Shown here piece after piece: positions 15,205 through 23,818 of a stretch of 64,000 nt of DNA. The translations under genes were made by a program, and so were the position numbers. This DNA is from Neorhizobium galegae (GTDB lineage: Bacteria > Pseudomonadota > Alphaproteobacteria > Rhizobiales > Rhizobiaceae). Position 1 is the first letter of the stretch. Each line of letters begins with the position of its first letter. The notes under the pieces are model-generated. The model saw only the letters and a program-made list of their open reading frames with translations. It was not told the DNA's origin and did no database searches. The DNA lies in contig NZ_JAGIPH010000002.1 in NCBI RefSeq assembly GCF_017877135.1, forward strand, positions 496,001 to 560,000, in the 5' to 3' direction.

Positions 15205-18132
15205 ATGCTCGAAAAAACCTATGATTCCGCCGCCGTCGAACCGAAAATCGCAGCCGCATGGGACGAGGCCAATGCCTTTCGCGCCGGCGCCAATGCAAAG
15301 CCGGACGCCGAAACCTTCACCATCGTCATCCCGCCACCGAACGTGACGGGCTCGCTGCACATGGGCCATGCGCTGAACAACACGCTGCAGGATATCATGA
15401 TCCGCTTCGAGCGCATGCGCGGCAAGGACGTGCTGTGGCAGCCCGGCATGGACCATGCCGGCATCGCCACGCAGATGGTGGTCGAGCGCAAGCTGATGGA
15501 AGCCCAGCTTCCCGGCCGTCGTGCGATGGGCCGCGAGGCCTTCATCGACAAGGTCTGGGAGTGGAAGGGCGAATCGGGCGGCCTGATCTTCAACCAGCTG
15601 AAGCGCCTCGGCGCCTCCTGTGACTGGTCGCGCGAGCGCTTCACCATGGACGAGGGCCTGTCGAAGGCGGTTCTGGAAGTGTTCGTCACGCTCTACAAGC
15701 AGGGCCTGATCTATCGCGGCAAGCGGCTGGTCAACTGGGACCCGCAGTTCGAGACGGCGATCTCCGACATCGAGGTGGAAAACCGCGAAGTCGACGGCCA
15801 CATGTGGCACTTCAAATACCTGCTGGCCGGCGGCGAAACCTATACCTATGTGGAGAAGGACGCGGACGGCAACGTCACGCTGCAGGAAGAGCGCAACTAT
15901 ATCTCGATTGCGACGACCCGGCCTGAAACCATGCTGGGCGACGGCGCCGTTGCCGTCCATCCGTCCGACGAACGCTACGCGGCCATCGTCGGCAAGCTTT
16001 GCGAGATCCCGGTCGGTCCGAAGGCGCAGCGCCGCCTGATCCCGATCATCACCGACGAATATCCCGATCCGACCTTCGGTTCGGGTGCGGTGAAAATCAC
16101 CGGCGCGCATGATTTCAACGACTATCAGGTCGCCAAGCGCAACGACATTCCGCTCTACAGGCTCATGGACGGGCAGGCGCAGATGCGCGCTGATGGCGAG
16201 CCCTATGCGGTCTGCGCGGCCCAGGCGCTGGCCATCACCAGAAGCGGCGAAGTGCCCTCAGAAACCGAGGTCGATGACATCAACCTCGTTCCGGAAGAGT
16301 ACCGCGGTCTCGACCGCTACGAGGCACGCAAGCGCATCGTCGATACCATCAATGCGGAAGGCTTGGCGGTCACCGTCAAGGACGCCGAAGGCAATGACGT
16401 GCCTTACGTCGAGAACAAGAAGATCATGCAGCCCTTCGGCGACCGCTCCAACGTCGTCATCGAGCCGATGCTGACCGACCAGTGGTTTGTCGATGCCAAG
16501 ACGCTGGCCGAACCCGCAATCGCCTCCGTGCGCGAAGGCCGCACCAAGTTCGTGCCGAAGAACTGGGACAAGACCTATTTCGAATGGATGGAAAACATCC
16601 AGCCCTGGTGCATTTCCCGCCAGCTCTGGTGGGGTCACCAGATCCCGGCCTGGTATGGTCCGGATGGTCAGGTCTTTGTTGAAAAGACCGAGGAAGAGGC
16701 GCTCGACGCAGCCATCCAGCATTATCTGGCGCATGAAGGGCCGTGGAAGGCCTGGGTGCAGGAAAAGCTCGAAAACTTCGAGCCGGGCGCCATCCTGACG
16801 CGCGACGAAGACGTGCTGGATACCTGGTTCTCCTCCGCGCTCTGGCCCTTCTCTACGCTGGGCTGGCCCGACCAGACGCCGGAGCTTGCGCGCTACTATC
16901 CGACCAACGTGCTCGTCACCGGCTTCGACATCATCTTCTTCTGGGTCGCCCGCATGATGATGATGGGCCTGCACTTCATGAAGGACGAGGACGGCAACCC
17001 GGTCGAGCCGTTCAACACCGTCTATGTGCATGCGCTGGTTCGCGACAAGAACGGCCAGAAGATGTCGAAGTCGAAGGGCAACGTCATCGATCCGCTCGAC
17101 CTCATCGACGAATACGGCGCCGATGCGCTGCGCTTTACGCTGGCTATCATGGCGGCACAGGGGCGCGACGTGAAGCTCGATCCGGCCCGTATCGCCGGCT
17201 ACCGCAACTTTGGCACCAAGCTGTGGAACGCTACGCGCTTTGCCGAGATGAACGGCGTCAAGCGCGACCCGAACTTTTTGCCGCAGGCCGCAACCCAGAC
17301 GGTCAACCGGTGGATCCTCACCGAGCTGTCGGCGACCGTGGCAGAGGTCACGACGGCAATCGAGACGCAGCGCTTCAACGATGCCGCCGTCAGCCTCTAC
17401 CGCTTCGTGTGGAACCAGGTCTGCGACTGGTATCTGGAACTGCTGAAGCCGATCTTCTCCGGAGAGGACGAGGTCGCCAAGGCCGAAGCGCAGGGCTGCG
17501 TCGCCTATGTGCTGGAAGAGGCCTACAAGCTTCTGCACCCCTTCATGCCGTTCATGACGGAAGAGCTTTGGGCGCACAGTGCCGGAGAGGGCGCGGTCCG
17601 CGATCGGCTTCTGTGCCATGCCGACTGGCCGTTGCCGGGCTTTGAGGATGCCGCCGCGGCCTCCGAAATCAACTGGCTGGTCGATCTCGTCACCGGCCTG
17701 CGCTCGGCGCGTTCGGAAATGAACGTGCCGCCATCCGCCAAGGCGCCGCTGATCGTGGTGGGAGCGAGCGCGCTGACGGAAGGTCGCCTGCAGCGCCACG
17801 AGGCGGCCATCATGCGCCTTGCCCGCGTCGAAAGCATTGCGCTTGCGCTGGAGGCTCCGCGGGGTGCCGCCCAGGTGGTCATCGGCGAGGCAACCGCCTG
17901 CCTGCCGCTCGGCAGCCTGATTGATCTTGGCGCGGAACGTGCCCGCATCGAAAAGGCGCTCGGCAAGGTGGATGCGGATATCGACCGTGGCCGCAAGAAG
18001 CTCGGAAACGAAAAGTTCGTCGCCAATGCCGATCCGGACGTCGTCGCCGCCGAGCGCGAGCGCCTGGCTGAACTCGAGGTCCAGCGCGCAAGCCTTGCGA
18101 CGGCGCTCCAGCGGATCAACGAAGCCGGATAA
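15205..18132 (+). CDS. valS: valyl-tRNA synthetase
   Basis: Class I synthetase of 975 residues charging tRNA-Val. HIGH signature in PPPNVTGSLHMGHALN (about residues 45-58), CP1 editing domain with ISIATTRPETMLGDGAVAVHP (about 230-260), WCISRQLWWGHQIPAWY and KMSKSKGNVIDP at about 619-630. A C-terminal coiled coil (ERARIEKALGKVDADIDRGR onward) is the tRNA-binding ValS arm. Length and all motifs are standard. Monocistronic: own promoter and strong terminators on both sides. Confidence 0.97.
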   Translation: MLEKTYDSAAVEPKIAAAWDEANAFRAGANAKPDAETFTIVIPPPNVTGSLHMGHALNNTLQDIMIRFERMRGKDVLWQPGMDHAGIATQMVVERKLMEAQLPGRRAMGREAFIDKVWEWKGESGGLIFNQLKRLGASCDWSRERFTMDEGLSKAVLEVFVTLYKQGLIYRGKRLVNWDPQFETAISDIEVENREVDGHMWHFKYLLAGGETYTYVEKDADGNVTLQEERNYISIATTRPETMLGDGAVAVHPSDERYAAIVGKLCEIPVGPKAQRRLIPIITDEYPDPTFGSGAVKITGAHDFNDYQVAKRNDIPLYRLMDGQAQMRADGEPYAVCAAQALAITRSGEVPSETEVDDINLVPEEYRGLDRYEARKRIVDTINAEGLAVTVKDAEGNDVPYVENKKIMQPFGDRSNVVIEPMLTDQWFVDAKTLAEPAIASVREGRTKFVPKNWDKTYFEWMENIQPWCISRQLWWGHQIPAWYGPDGQVFVEKTEEEALDAAIQHYLAHEGPWKAWVQEKLENFEPGAILTRDEDVLDTWFSSALWPFSTLGWPDQTPELARYYPTNVLVTGFDIIFFWVARMMMMGLHFMKDEDGNPVEPFNTVYVHALVRDKNGQKMSKSKGNVIDPLDLIDEYGADALRFTLAIMAAQGRDVKLDPARIAGYRNFGTKLWNATRFAEMNGVKRDPNFLPQAATQTVNRWILTELSATVAEVTTAIETQRFNDAAVSLYRFVWNQVCDWYLELLKPIFSGEDEVAKAEAQGCVAYVLEEAYKLLHPFMPFMTEELWAHSAGEGAVRDRLLCHADWPLPGFEDAAAASEINWLVDLVTGLRSARSEMNVPPSAKAPLIVVGASALTEGRLQRHEAAIMRLARVESIALALEAPRGAAQVVIGEATACLPLGSLIDLGAERARIEKALGKVDADIDRGRKKLGNEKFVANADPDVVAAERERLAELEVQRASLATALQRINEAG

Positions 18133-18157
18133 TACCGCCCCCGAATCAAATGCATCG

Positions 18158-18200
18158 ACCGGCCCCGCCAGCGTTTTGCAGGCGGGGCCGGTTTCGTTTT
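18158..18200 (+). terminator. intrinsic terminator of valS
   Basis: 12-bp perfect stem ACCGGCCCCGCC / GGCGGGGCCGGT with an 11-base loop, followed by TTCGTTTT. Confidence 0.9.
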
Positions 18201-18384
18201 GGAACAGTTGCGGCAACGCAGCGATGTCACGGCGGAGATGCAGCGCCGGGGGATTGTGTCATTTGTGTTTTTTTAGCAACGCCTGTGCCGAATTGAGGAA
18301 TTCCGTTGCAGAAAAACCTGCGTTTTCACAAATTTAGTAGAAAAAAATACGCCCCAAAGGGTTTATGGCTCCTGATCCTCGGAC

Positions 18385-18396
18385 ATTTACGTAAAT
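18385..18396. promoter_or_regulatory. 12-bp perfect palindrome upstream of the FadL-like gene
   Basis: ATTTACGTAAAT in an AT-richer stretch (18240-18497) preceding the outer-membrane transporter. It has the size and symmetry of a dimeric repressor site. Which regulator binds is unknown, and I cannot place promoter boxes with confidence in this 365-base gap. Confidence 0.3.
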
Positions 18397-18497
18397 CGGG
18401 CAGGTGGGGTGTTGCGGTGCGGCATAAAATTAGCAAGTTGTCTTTCAAACACATGCATTTAGGTTCGCTCCTCTATATGCAGGGGAGTGAGACACAC

Positions 18498-19784
18498 ATG
18501 ACAGGAAAATTGATCTGCAGAGGTCTGCTGGCCGCCATTGCCGCCGCATCCCTGCACACCGGTGCATCGGCTGGGGGGCTGGAGCGCGGTGGCTATAATA
18601 TCGATCTGCTGTTTGATCCGTCGACTGTGGCAGCCGAAGCGACCACCACCTATGTCGCGCCTCAGCGCAAGGCGAGAAACGTCAGGGACAACTATACGAC
18701 CTCGGCTGTCTATCCCTATAACGGGACGGGGACGGGCACCGGCGGCGGTAACCTCAACGGTTTGTCGTCCAGTTCGGACGACACGGAAGGCTACTGGGCG
18801 CCACGTCTCGGCATCAAGGCGGCGATCGGCGATTCGGTCGATTGCATGTTTGACTATTCGCAGCCCTGGGGCGCGCATTCCAATCCGGGCCGCAACTGGG
18901 CCGGCGCCAACAACAATATCGAAACCAAGGTCGAGAGCGACAACTACGCAGCGACCTGTTCCTACCGGTTCGATCTGGGGCCGGGGCAGCTGCGTTTGAT
19001 CGGCGGCGCCTTTTACCAGGAAGTCTCCGGTTTCAAGGAGCGCCTGGTGCAGGATTACACCAATGTACCCACATCCCTGTCTGGCGTGGGACGTCTGGAT
19101 CTGGAAGGCCATGGCTGGGGATGGCGGACCGGCATCGCTTACGAAATCCCGGAATACGCCGTACGCGCGAGCCTTGTTTACAACAGCGAAGTCAACCTCA
19201 GCAACCTCACGGGCACGCTTGATTTGAGGCAGGCCAATCCCGCGCTGAATGGCGGGCAGCCCTACAATGTCTTCGGGGAGCAGCGGACGCCGGATTCGCT
19301 CGAACTGAAGCTGCAGACCGGGATTGCCCCCGACTGGCTTGCCTTCGGCTCGCTGAAATGGACGGACTGGAGCCAGTTCCAGAAGATTCCGTTCTGCGTG
19401 ACGGGCACCGTGAGCAGCTGCACCCTGTCGAGCCCCACCGCATTGACGACGCTCGACCTCGGCTATCGGGACGGCTGGACCGTCACCGGCGGCGTAGGCC
19501 ACAAGTTCAATGAGCAGTGGAGCGGGGCCGTCAGCGTCACCTGGGATCGGGGAACCTCGCAAGGCTTCGGCGCACAGACCGATACCTGGCTGTTCGGCGC
19601 AGGTGTCGCCTACCAGCCGAACAAGACGGTCGAAATTCGCCTCGCAGGTGTGCTGGGCATCCTGACCGGCGGATCGTCCGGCACGGTATCGCTCAACGGC
19701 GTAACCTACGGCGATGACCTCTCCTATAATTTCAAGGACGATGTCGTGGCCGCGGTCAACACATCGTTGAAAGTGCGCTTCTGA
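18498..19784 (+). CDS. OmpP1/FadL-family outer-membrane transporter
   Basis: Outer-membrane beta-barrel of 428 residues, of the family that admits long-chain fatty acids and other hydrophobic compounds. Signal peptide MTGKLICRGLLAAIAAASLH..ASA, then the FadL-like N-terminal hatch beginning GGLERGGYNIDLLFDPS. Alternating aromatic barrel strands run to a C-terminal strand ending in aromatic/Arg-Phe (NTSLKVRF). Family landmarks include ..GWRTGIAYEIPEYAVRASLVY, APDWLAFGSLKWTDWSQFQ and VTGGVGHKFNEQWSG. The frame is open 64 codons upstream, but only the ATG at 18498 gives a signal peptide, with GGGGAG 10 bases before it. Confidence 0.88.
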   Translation: MTGKLICRGLLAAIAAASLHTGASAGGLERGGYNIDLLFDPSTVAAEATTTYVAPQRKARNVRDNYTTSAVYPYNGTGTGTGGGNLNGLSSSSDDTEGYWAPRLGIKAAIGDSVDCMFDYSQPWGAHSNPGRNWAGANNNIETKVESDNYAATCSYRFDLGPGQLRLIGGAFYQEVSGFKERLVQDYTNVPTSLSGVGRLDLEGHGWGWRTGIAYEIPEYAVRASLVYNSEVNLSNLTGTLDLRQANPALNGGQPYNVFGEQRTPDSLELKLQTGIAPDWLAFGSLKWTDWSQFQKIPFCVTGTVSSCTLSSPTALTTLDLGYRDGWTVTGGVGHKFNEQWSGAVSVTWDRGTSQGFGAQTDTWLFGAGVAYQPNKTVEIRLAGVLGILTGGSSGTVSLNGVTYGDDLSYNFKDDVVAAVNTSLKVRF

Positions 19785-19811
19785 CGTCTGCTTGAACTCC
19801 CGCAATGAAAT

Positions 19812-19837
19812 GGCCCGGCGCATGTCCGGGCCTTTTT
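19812..19837 (+). terminator. intrinsic terminator of the FadL-like gene
   Basis: GGCCCGG / CCGGGCC (7 bp, 7-base loop) followed by five T, 27 bases after the stop. Confidence 0.88.
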
Positions 19838-20345
19838 CGTCTCCGCGACAATACTGTGCCGAATTCGCGTTTTGTGACGATTCGGCAACAGATTCTTACG
19901 ACAATCATCCGTAGTATTGCGGTTGGCCCCAATGTCTATTTCCCGCCACAAACGAGGAGCAGCGATAGGGCCGACAAGACGAGCGGACCTTGCGGGGGCG
20001 GGGGCGCATATCGGAGCAACATGGGCGAATTCTTCAGTGAAATGCCGTGGATGGCCAGGACGCAGCCAAGCGTTCGCGGGGCTTTCGACGTGACACCACA
20101 CATTGCAGAAGCGGGTCGTAGTATTGCCGAAAATGCGGTCTATTCTCTGAACAACCGGAAGCGGCATGCGCCGCTCAACCCGGTCAGTCGCGGGTTCGTG
20201 AGGTCCGGCGTCATTGATCGTTTGTTCGGAGTACGTGCATGACCCTCATTGTGATCTGCGGCCACACATTTCAAGCGCATCCATCAGAAGCAATGCTCTC
20301 ACCCTTTGTCCGATCAAACACCGGCATGGTTAAGGAAGTCTGAAC
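19838..20345. other. 508-base upstream region of exoR
   Basis: Holds two copies of the 11-mer CGTAGTATTGC (19910-19920 and 20117-20127, same orientation, 207 bases apart) and the weak small ORF described separately. The last 100 bases before exoR are AT-richer and probably carry its promoter, but I cannot fix the boxes. No RNA gene recognised. Confidence 0.4.
20021..20242 (+). CDS. possible 73-aa ORF upstream of exoR
   Basis: ATG preceded by CGGAG at 5 bases; product begins MGEFFSEMPWMARTQPSVRG. It is not recognised, and its third-position GC (roughly 55-60%) is well below that of neighbouring genes, so it may be a chance frame within the exoR leader. Kept only because of the ribosome site and the otherwise empty 500-base gap. 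Confidence 0.22.
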   Translation: MGEFFSEMPWMARTQPSVRGAFDVTPHIAEAGRSIAENAVYSLNNRKRHAPLNPVSRGFVRSGVIDRLFGVRA

Positions 20346-21146
20346 ATGCCGCTCATTCTTCACCGTTCGATGGGCCTCTGGGCCGCCGGACTGATGCTGG
20401 CGGCGGCAGCCTTCAACCCCTGTGCCGCGTTCGACATCAATTCCGGCGTCAGCAAGGAATCCGGCCCCTTCGATCTCTTCAAGTTCGGCTTCAAGGCCTA
20501 TAAGAACGGCCAGAAGCAGGATGCGGTCGAAGCCTATAAATATGCCGCCGAAAAGGGCCATACAGGTTCGCGCTGGGCGCTTGCCAACATGTATGCCTTT
20601 GGCGATGGCGTGGCGAAGAACGACTTTGAAGCCTTCAAGATCTACAACGAGATCGCAAGCCAGGGCGTCGAGCCGGGCTCGGAAGATACCGGCTTCTTCG
20701 TGAATGCTCTGCTGTCGCTCGCCGATTATTACCGGCATGGCATTCCGGGCTCGCCGGTGCGTGTGGACCTGTCGCAGGCCCGCCAGCTCTATTTCCAGGC
20801 GGCCTCCACCTTCGGCGTGGCCGAGGCGCAGTTTCAGCTGGCGAAGATGATCATGGCCGGCGAGGGGGGCGCACCCAACATGCAGCAGGCCAAGAAATGG
20901 CTGAACCAGGCGCGCAAGAGCGGCCATCCCGGCGCCATGGCCGTCTTCGGCAATGTGCTGTTCCAGGAAGGCCAGACGGTGCGCGGCCTTGCGTTTCTCA
21001 CCGCCGCGCTTGACCGGTGCAGCCAGAAGGATTGTCCCTGGATGCAGCAATTGCAGGAGGATGCCTTCTCGCTCTCTAGCGAACGGGACCGTCGCACGGC
21101 CATCGTTCTGTCGCAGCAGTTTGCCGCCAATGGCGGGGACGAATAG
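20346..21146 (+). CDS. exoR: exopolysaccharide negative regulator ExoR
   Basis: Periplasmic regulator of 266 residues that binds the ExoS sensor kinase and holds the ExoS-ChvI two-component system off; acid or proteolysis releases it and switches on succinoglycan and invasion genes. Signal peptide MPLILHRSMGLWAAGLMLAA ending near CAAFD, then Sel1-like repeats: AVEAYKYAAEKGHTGSRWAL, ADYYRHGIPGSPVRVDLSQA, AEAQFQLAKMIMAGEGGAPN and KKWLNQARKSGHPGAMAVFG. Length and sequence are typical of rhizobial ExoR. AAGGAAG lies 7 bases before the ATG. A long upstream gap suggests complex control. Convergent with xthA. Confidence 0.96.
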   Translation: MPLILHRSMGLWAAGLMLAAAAFNPCAAFDINSGVSKESGPFDLFKFGFKAYKNGQKQDAVEAYKYAAEKGHTGSRWALANMYAFGDGVAKNDFEAFKIYNEIASQGVEPGSEDTGFFVNALLSLADYYRHGIPGSPVRVDLSQARQLYFQAASTFGVAEAQFQLAKMIMAGEGGAPNMQQAKKWLNQARKSGHPGAMAVFGNVLFQEGQTVRGLAFLTAALDRCSQKDCPWMQQLQEDAFSLSSERDRRTAIVLSQQFAANGGDE

Positions 21147-21180
21147 GCGCAATCAACGCCCGTCGCCTCGCAGGATCGCC

Positions 21181-21969
21181 TCAGGCGAAATCGAAATATC
21201 CGACCACGGGAACGTGGTCCGAAGGCTTTTCCCAGGCCCGCACCGTCTTTTCGATGGAAGTCGCCCGCAGCCGGTCTGCCGCTTCCGGCGACAGCATCAG
21301 ATGATCGATGCGGATGCCGTTGTTCTTCTGCCAGGCGCCGGCCTGATAATCCCAGAACGTATAGAGCTTTGTCTGGTCGCTGGTGGCGCGCACGGCGTCG
21401 GTGAGGCCGAGATGCTCGAGCCTGCGGAATGCGGCGCGCGTCTGCGGCAGAAACAGCGCGTCGGTTGCCCAGACGGTCGGGTCGAAGCAGTCATGCGGCT
21501 CGGGAATGACATTGTAGTCGCCGGCAAGGATCAGCGGCTCCTCCAGCGTCAGGCGCTCCTCGGCATGGCGGCGCAGGCGCTCCATCCAGGCAAGCTTATA
21601 GGGATATTTGACCGGATCGTCGGAGGGGTTGCCGTTCGGCAGGTAGATCGAGGCGACCCGCACGACGCCGGACGGCACGGAAAATACCGCCTCGATATAG
21701 CGTGACTGTTCGTCGCTGTCGTCGCCCGGCAGGCCCCGCATCACCTCGTCCGGCTTGCGCTTCGAGAGGATCGCAACGCCGTTGAAGCCTTTCTGGCCGT
21801 GCGTCTCGACATGATAGCCGAGCGCCTCGATCTCCAGGCGCGGAAAACCTTCGTCCACCGACTTGATTTCCTGCAGGCAGACGATGTCCGGCGAAAAATC
21901 CGCCAGCCACTGGCGCAGGTTCTCGATGCGCGCCTTGATGCCGTTGATGTTCCAGGTGGCAATTTTCAT
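21181..21969 (-). CDS. xthA: exodeoxyribonuclease III
   Basis: AP endonuclease / 3'-5' exonuclease of base-excision repair, 262 residues, endonuclease-exonuclease-phosphatase fold. Visible motifs in order: MKIATWNINGIKAR (Asn of the metal site), CLQEIKS (catalytic Glu), GFNGVAILSK, ASIYLPNGNP, LAGDYNVIPEPHDC (Asp/Asn), YTFWDYQAGAWQKNNGIRID and the final SDHVPVVGYFDF (Asp-His pair). It lies 85 bases downstream of erpA on the same strand and may be cotranscribed with it. Confidence 0.96.
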   Translation of the reverse strand: MKIATWNINGIKARIENLRQWLADFSPDIVCLQEIKSVDEGFPRLEIEALGYHVETHGQKGFNGVAILSKRKPDEVMRGLPGDDSDEQSRYIEAVFSVPSGVVRVASIYLPNGNPSDDPVKYPYKLAWMERLRRHAEERLTLEEPLILAGDYNVIPEPHDCFDPTVWATDALFLPQTRAAFRRLEHLGLTDAVRATSDQTKLYTFWDYQAGAWQKNNGIRIDHLMLSPEAADRLRATSIEKTVRAWEKPSDHVPVVGYFDFA

Positions 21970-22054
21970 GCGTTGGGTACCTCTCGTCGGTTCCTTTTAA
22001 CGCATGAGCCCATCTTGGGAAGCGGCAAAAGCCGTTCTCCTCAATCCGCGATGC

Positions 22055-22390
22055 TCAGATGGAGAAGCTCGTGCCGCAGCCGCAGCTGGCAACCGCATTG
22101 GGGTTCTTGATCTGGAACGACTGGCCGAGCAGGTTGTCGACGAAATCGATCTCGGAGCCGGCCATGTAGACGAGTGACAGGCTGTCGATCAACACCTTGG
22201 CATCGCCGCGGGCAACCACCACGTCGTCGTCGGTTTCATCCTGCGTCAGGTCGAACTTGTAGGAAAAGCCGGAACAGCCGCCGCCTTCGACCGAAACGCG
22301 CAGCGCCTTTGCGCCGTCATCGGCGCTGACGATCTGGGCAATGCGCTTGGCTGCGGATTCCGAAAGGGTCACGGTGGTGGTGTCAGTCAT
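22055..22390 (-). CDS. erpA: iron-sulfur cluster insertion protein ErpA (A-type carrier)
   Basis: A-type carrier of 111 residues that hands Fe-S clusters to apoproteins. The three ligand cysteines are present: Cys39 in EGGGCSGFSYKF and Cys103/Cys105 in SCGCGTSFSI. The ErpA-type signature MAGSEIDFVDNLLGQSFQIKNPNA is clear. The frame opens nine codons earlier, but MTDTTTVTLSESA has an AGGAAGG site about 9 bases upstream and matches the family start. Divergent from dgt across 151 bases, an arrangement conserved in rhizobia. Confidence 0.94.
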   Translation of the reverse strand: MTDTTTVTLSESAAKRIAQIVSADDGAKALRVSVEGGGCSGFSYKFDLTQDETDDDVVVARGDAKVLIDSLSLVYMAGSEIDFVDNLLGQSFQIKNPNAVASCGCGTSFSI

Positions 22391-22541
22391 GATTTTTTGC
22401 CTTCCTGCCGGGTTCAAGGCCCGGAGATTGCCGTCATCGGCTTTGCGCCGTTGTGCCTCTATAGGTATGAAGGGTTAAATCTGGCGTCAATGGGTGCTTC
22501 GCGCCTTGCGTCGTGCAGACAGGTGCAAAACGGGTTTGAGC

Positions 22542-23759
22542 ATGACGATCGATACACGCAGTCTGGGATTCGGCTCCGGCGAACGGGCCATCTATGCATC
22601 CGACCCCTGGTCGTCGCGCGGCCGTCTGTTTCCCGAAAGCTCCAGTCTCACCCGCTCCGAATTCCAGCGCGACCGCGACCGCATCGTGCATACCACGGCG
22701 TTTCGCAGGCTCAAGCACAAGACGCAGGTGTTCATCGGCGTCGATGGCGATCATTACCGCACGCGGCTCACCCACACGATCGAGGTGGCGCAGATTGCCC
22801 GTGCGCTCGCCCGGGCGCTCAAGATCGACGAGGATCTCGCCGAGGGCGTGGCGCTGGTGCATGATTTCGGCCATACGCCCTTCGGCCATACCGGCGAGGA
22901 TGCACTCGACGAGATGCTGAAACCCTATGGCGGCTTTGACCACAATGCCCAGTCGCTGCGCATCGTCACCAAGCTCGAGCGCCGCTATGCCGAGTTCGAC
23001 GGCATCAACCTCACCTGGGAAAGCCTTGAGGGGCTGGTCAAGCACAACGGGCCACTGATGGATGCGGCTGGCATGGGGTTGAAGGGGCCGGTGCCGCAGC
23101 CGATTCTCGATTACTGCGAGCTGAACGACCTGGAGCTTGCAAGCTTTGCAAGCCTTGAGGCGCAGGTGGCCGCCATTGCCGATGACATCGCCTACAATAC
23201 CCACGACATCGATGACGGGCTTCGCTCCGGCTATCTCACCTTCGAGATGCTGGAGGATGTGCCGTTTCTCGCCGACATGATGCGGCAGGTGAGGGCGAAA
23301 TATCCGGTTCTGGAGCCGGCCCGCTTTGCCAACGAGATCATGCGCCGCCAGATCACCCATATGGTGGAGGATGTGATCGGCGTGGCCCAGGCAAGGCTTG
23401 ACGCGCTGCGCCCGCAAAATGTCGGGGATATCCGCGCCGCAGACCAAGTGATCGCGACGTTTTCCGACGACATGGCCAAGACCGATCGGGCGATCAAGAA
23501 GCTGCTGTTCTCCCGCATCTACCGTCACCCGGACATCATGCGGATCCGGGCAGGCGCGGCGCAGATCGTGACCGATCTCTTCGGTGCCTACATGGCAGAC
23601 CCGTCGCAGATGCAGAGCCATTACTGGGTCAGCCACATGGCCGGGCTTGGCGAAGCGGCAAAGGCGCGTCACGTGGGCGATTATCTGGCGGGGATGACCG
23701 ACACCTATGCGGTGAAGGCCCATCGCCGGATGTTTGACCATACCCCCGAATTGGGCTAG
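22542..23759 (+). CDS. dgt: deoxyguanosinetriphosphate triphosphohydrolase-like protein
   Basis: HD-superfamily dNTPase that splits dNTPs to nucleoside and triphosphate, 405 residues. Metal ligands: the first His in [19 protein letters not shown], the HD pair in [18 protein letters not shown] and a later Asp in [37 protein letters not shown] at the N-terminus is typical of the alphaproteobacterial type-2 dGTPase. ATG 22542 is used; the frame extends 16 codons upstream without homology. argS follows by 59 bases and may be in the same transcript. Confidence 0.94.
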   Translation: MTIDTRSLGFGSGERAIYASDPWSSRGRLFPESSSLTRSEFQRDRDRIVHTTAFRRLKHKTQVFIGVDGDHYRTRLTHTIEVAQIARALARALKIDEDLAEGVALVHDFGHTPFGHTGEDALDEMLKPYGGFDHNAQSLRIVTKLERRYAEFDGINLTWESLEGLVKHNGPLMDAAGMGLKGPVPQPILDYCELNDLELASFASLEAQVAAIADDIAYNTHDIDDGLRSGYLTFEMLEDVPFLADMMRQVRAKYPVLEPARFANEIMRRQITHMVEDVIGVAQARLDALRPQNVGDIRAADQVIATFSDDMAKTDRAIKKLLFSRIYRHPDIMRIRAGAAQIVTDLFGAYMADPSQMQSHYWVSHMAGLGEAAKARHVGDYLAGMTDTYAVKAHRRMFDHTPELG

Positions 23760-23818
23760 GCACCCCACCAACAGAACCTCAGGACGGCGCCCGCCGTCGT
23801 TTGCGCGGATGAAGACCC

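Noticed and set aside
14671..16110. 479-codon minus-strand frame across popZ and valS
   Set aside because: Runs through a strong terminator and promoter between two well-supported plus-strand genes; no family resemblance.
16258..18216. 652-codon open frame on the minus strand
   Set aside because: Exactly antisense to valS. Composition is the Arg/His/Ala-rich mirror of a GC-rich gene; no ribosome site or homology.
18306..18497. 64-codon N-terminal extension of the FadL-like protein
   Set aside because: Would bury the signal peptide; ribosome site and signal sequence both fit ATG 18498.
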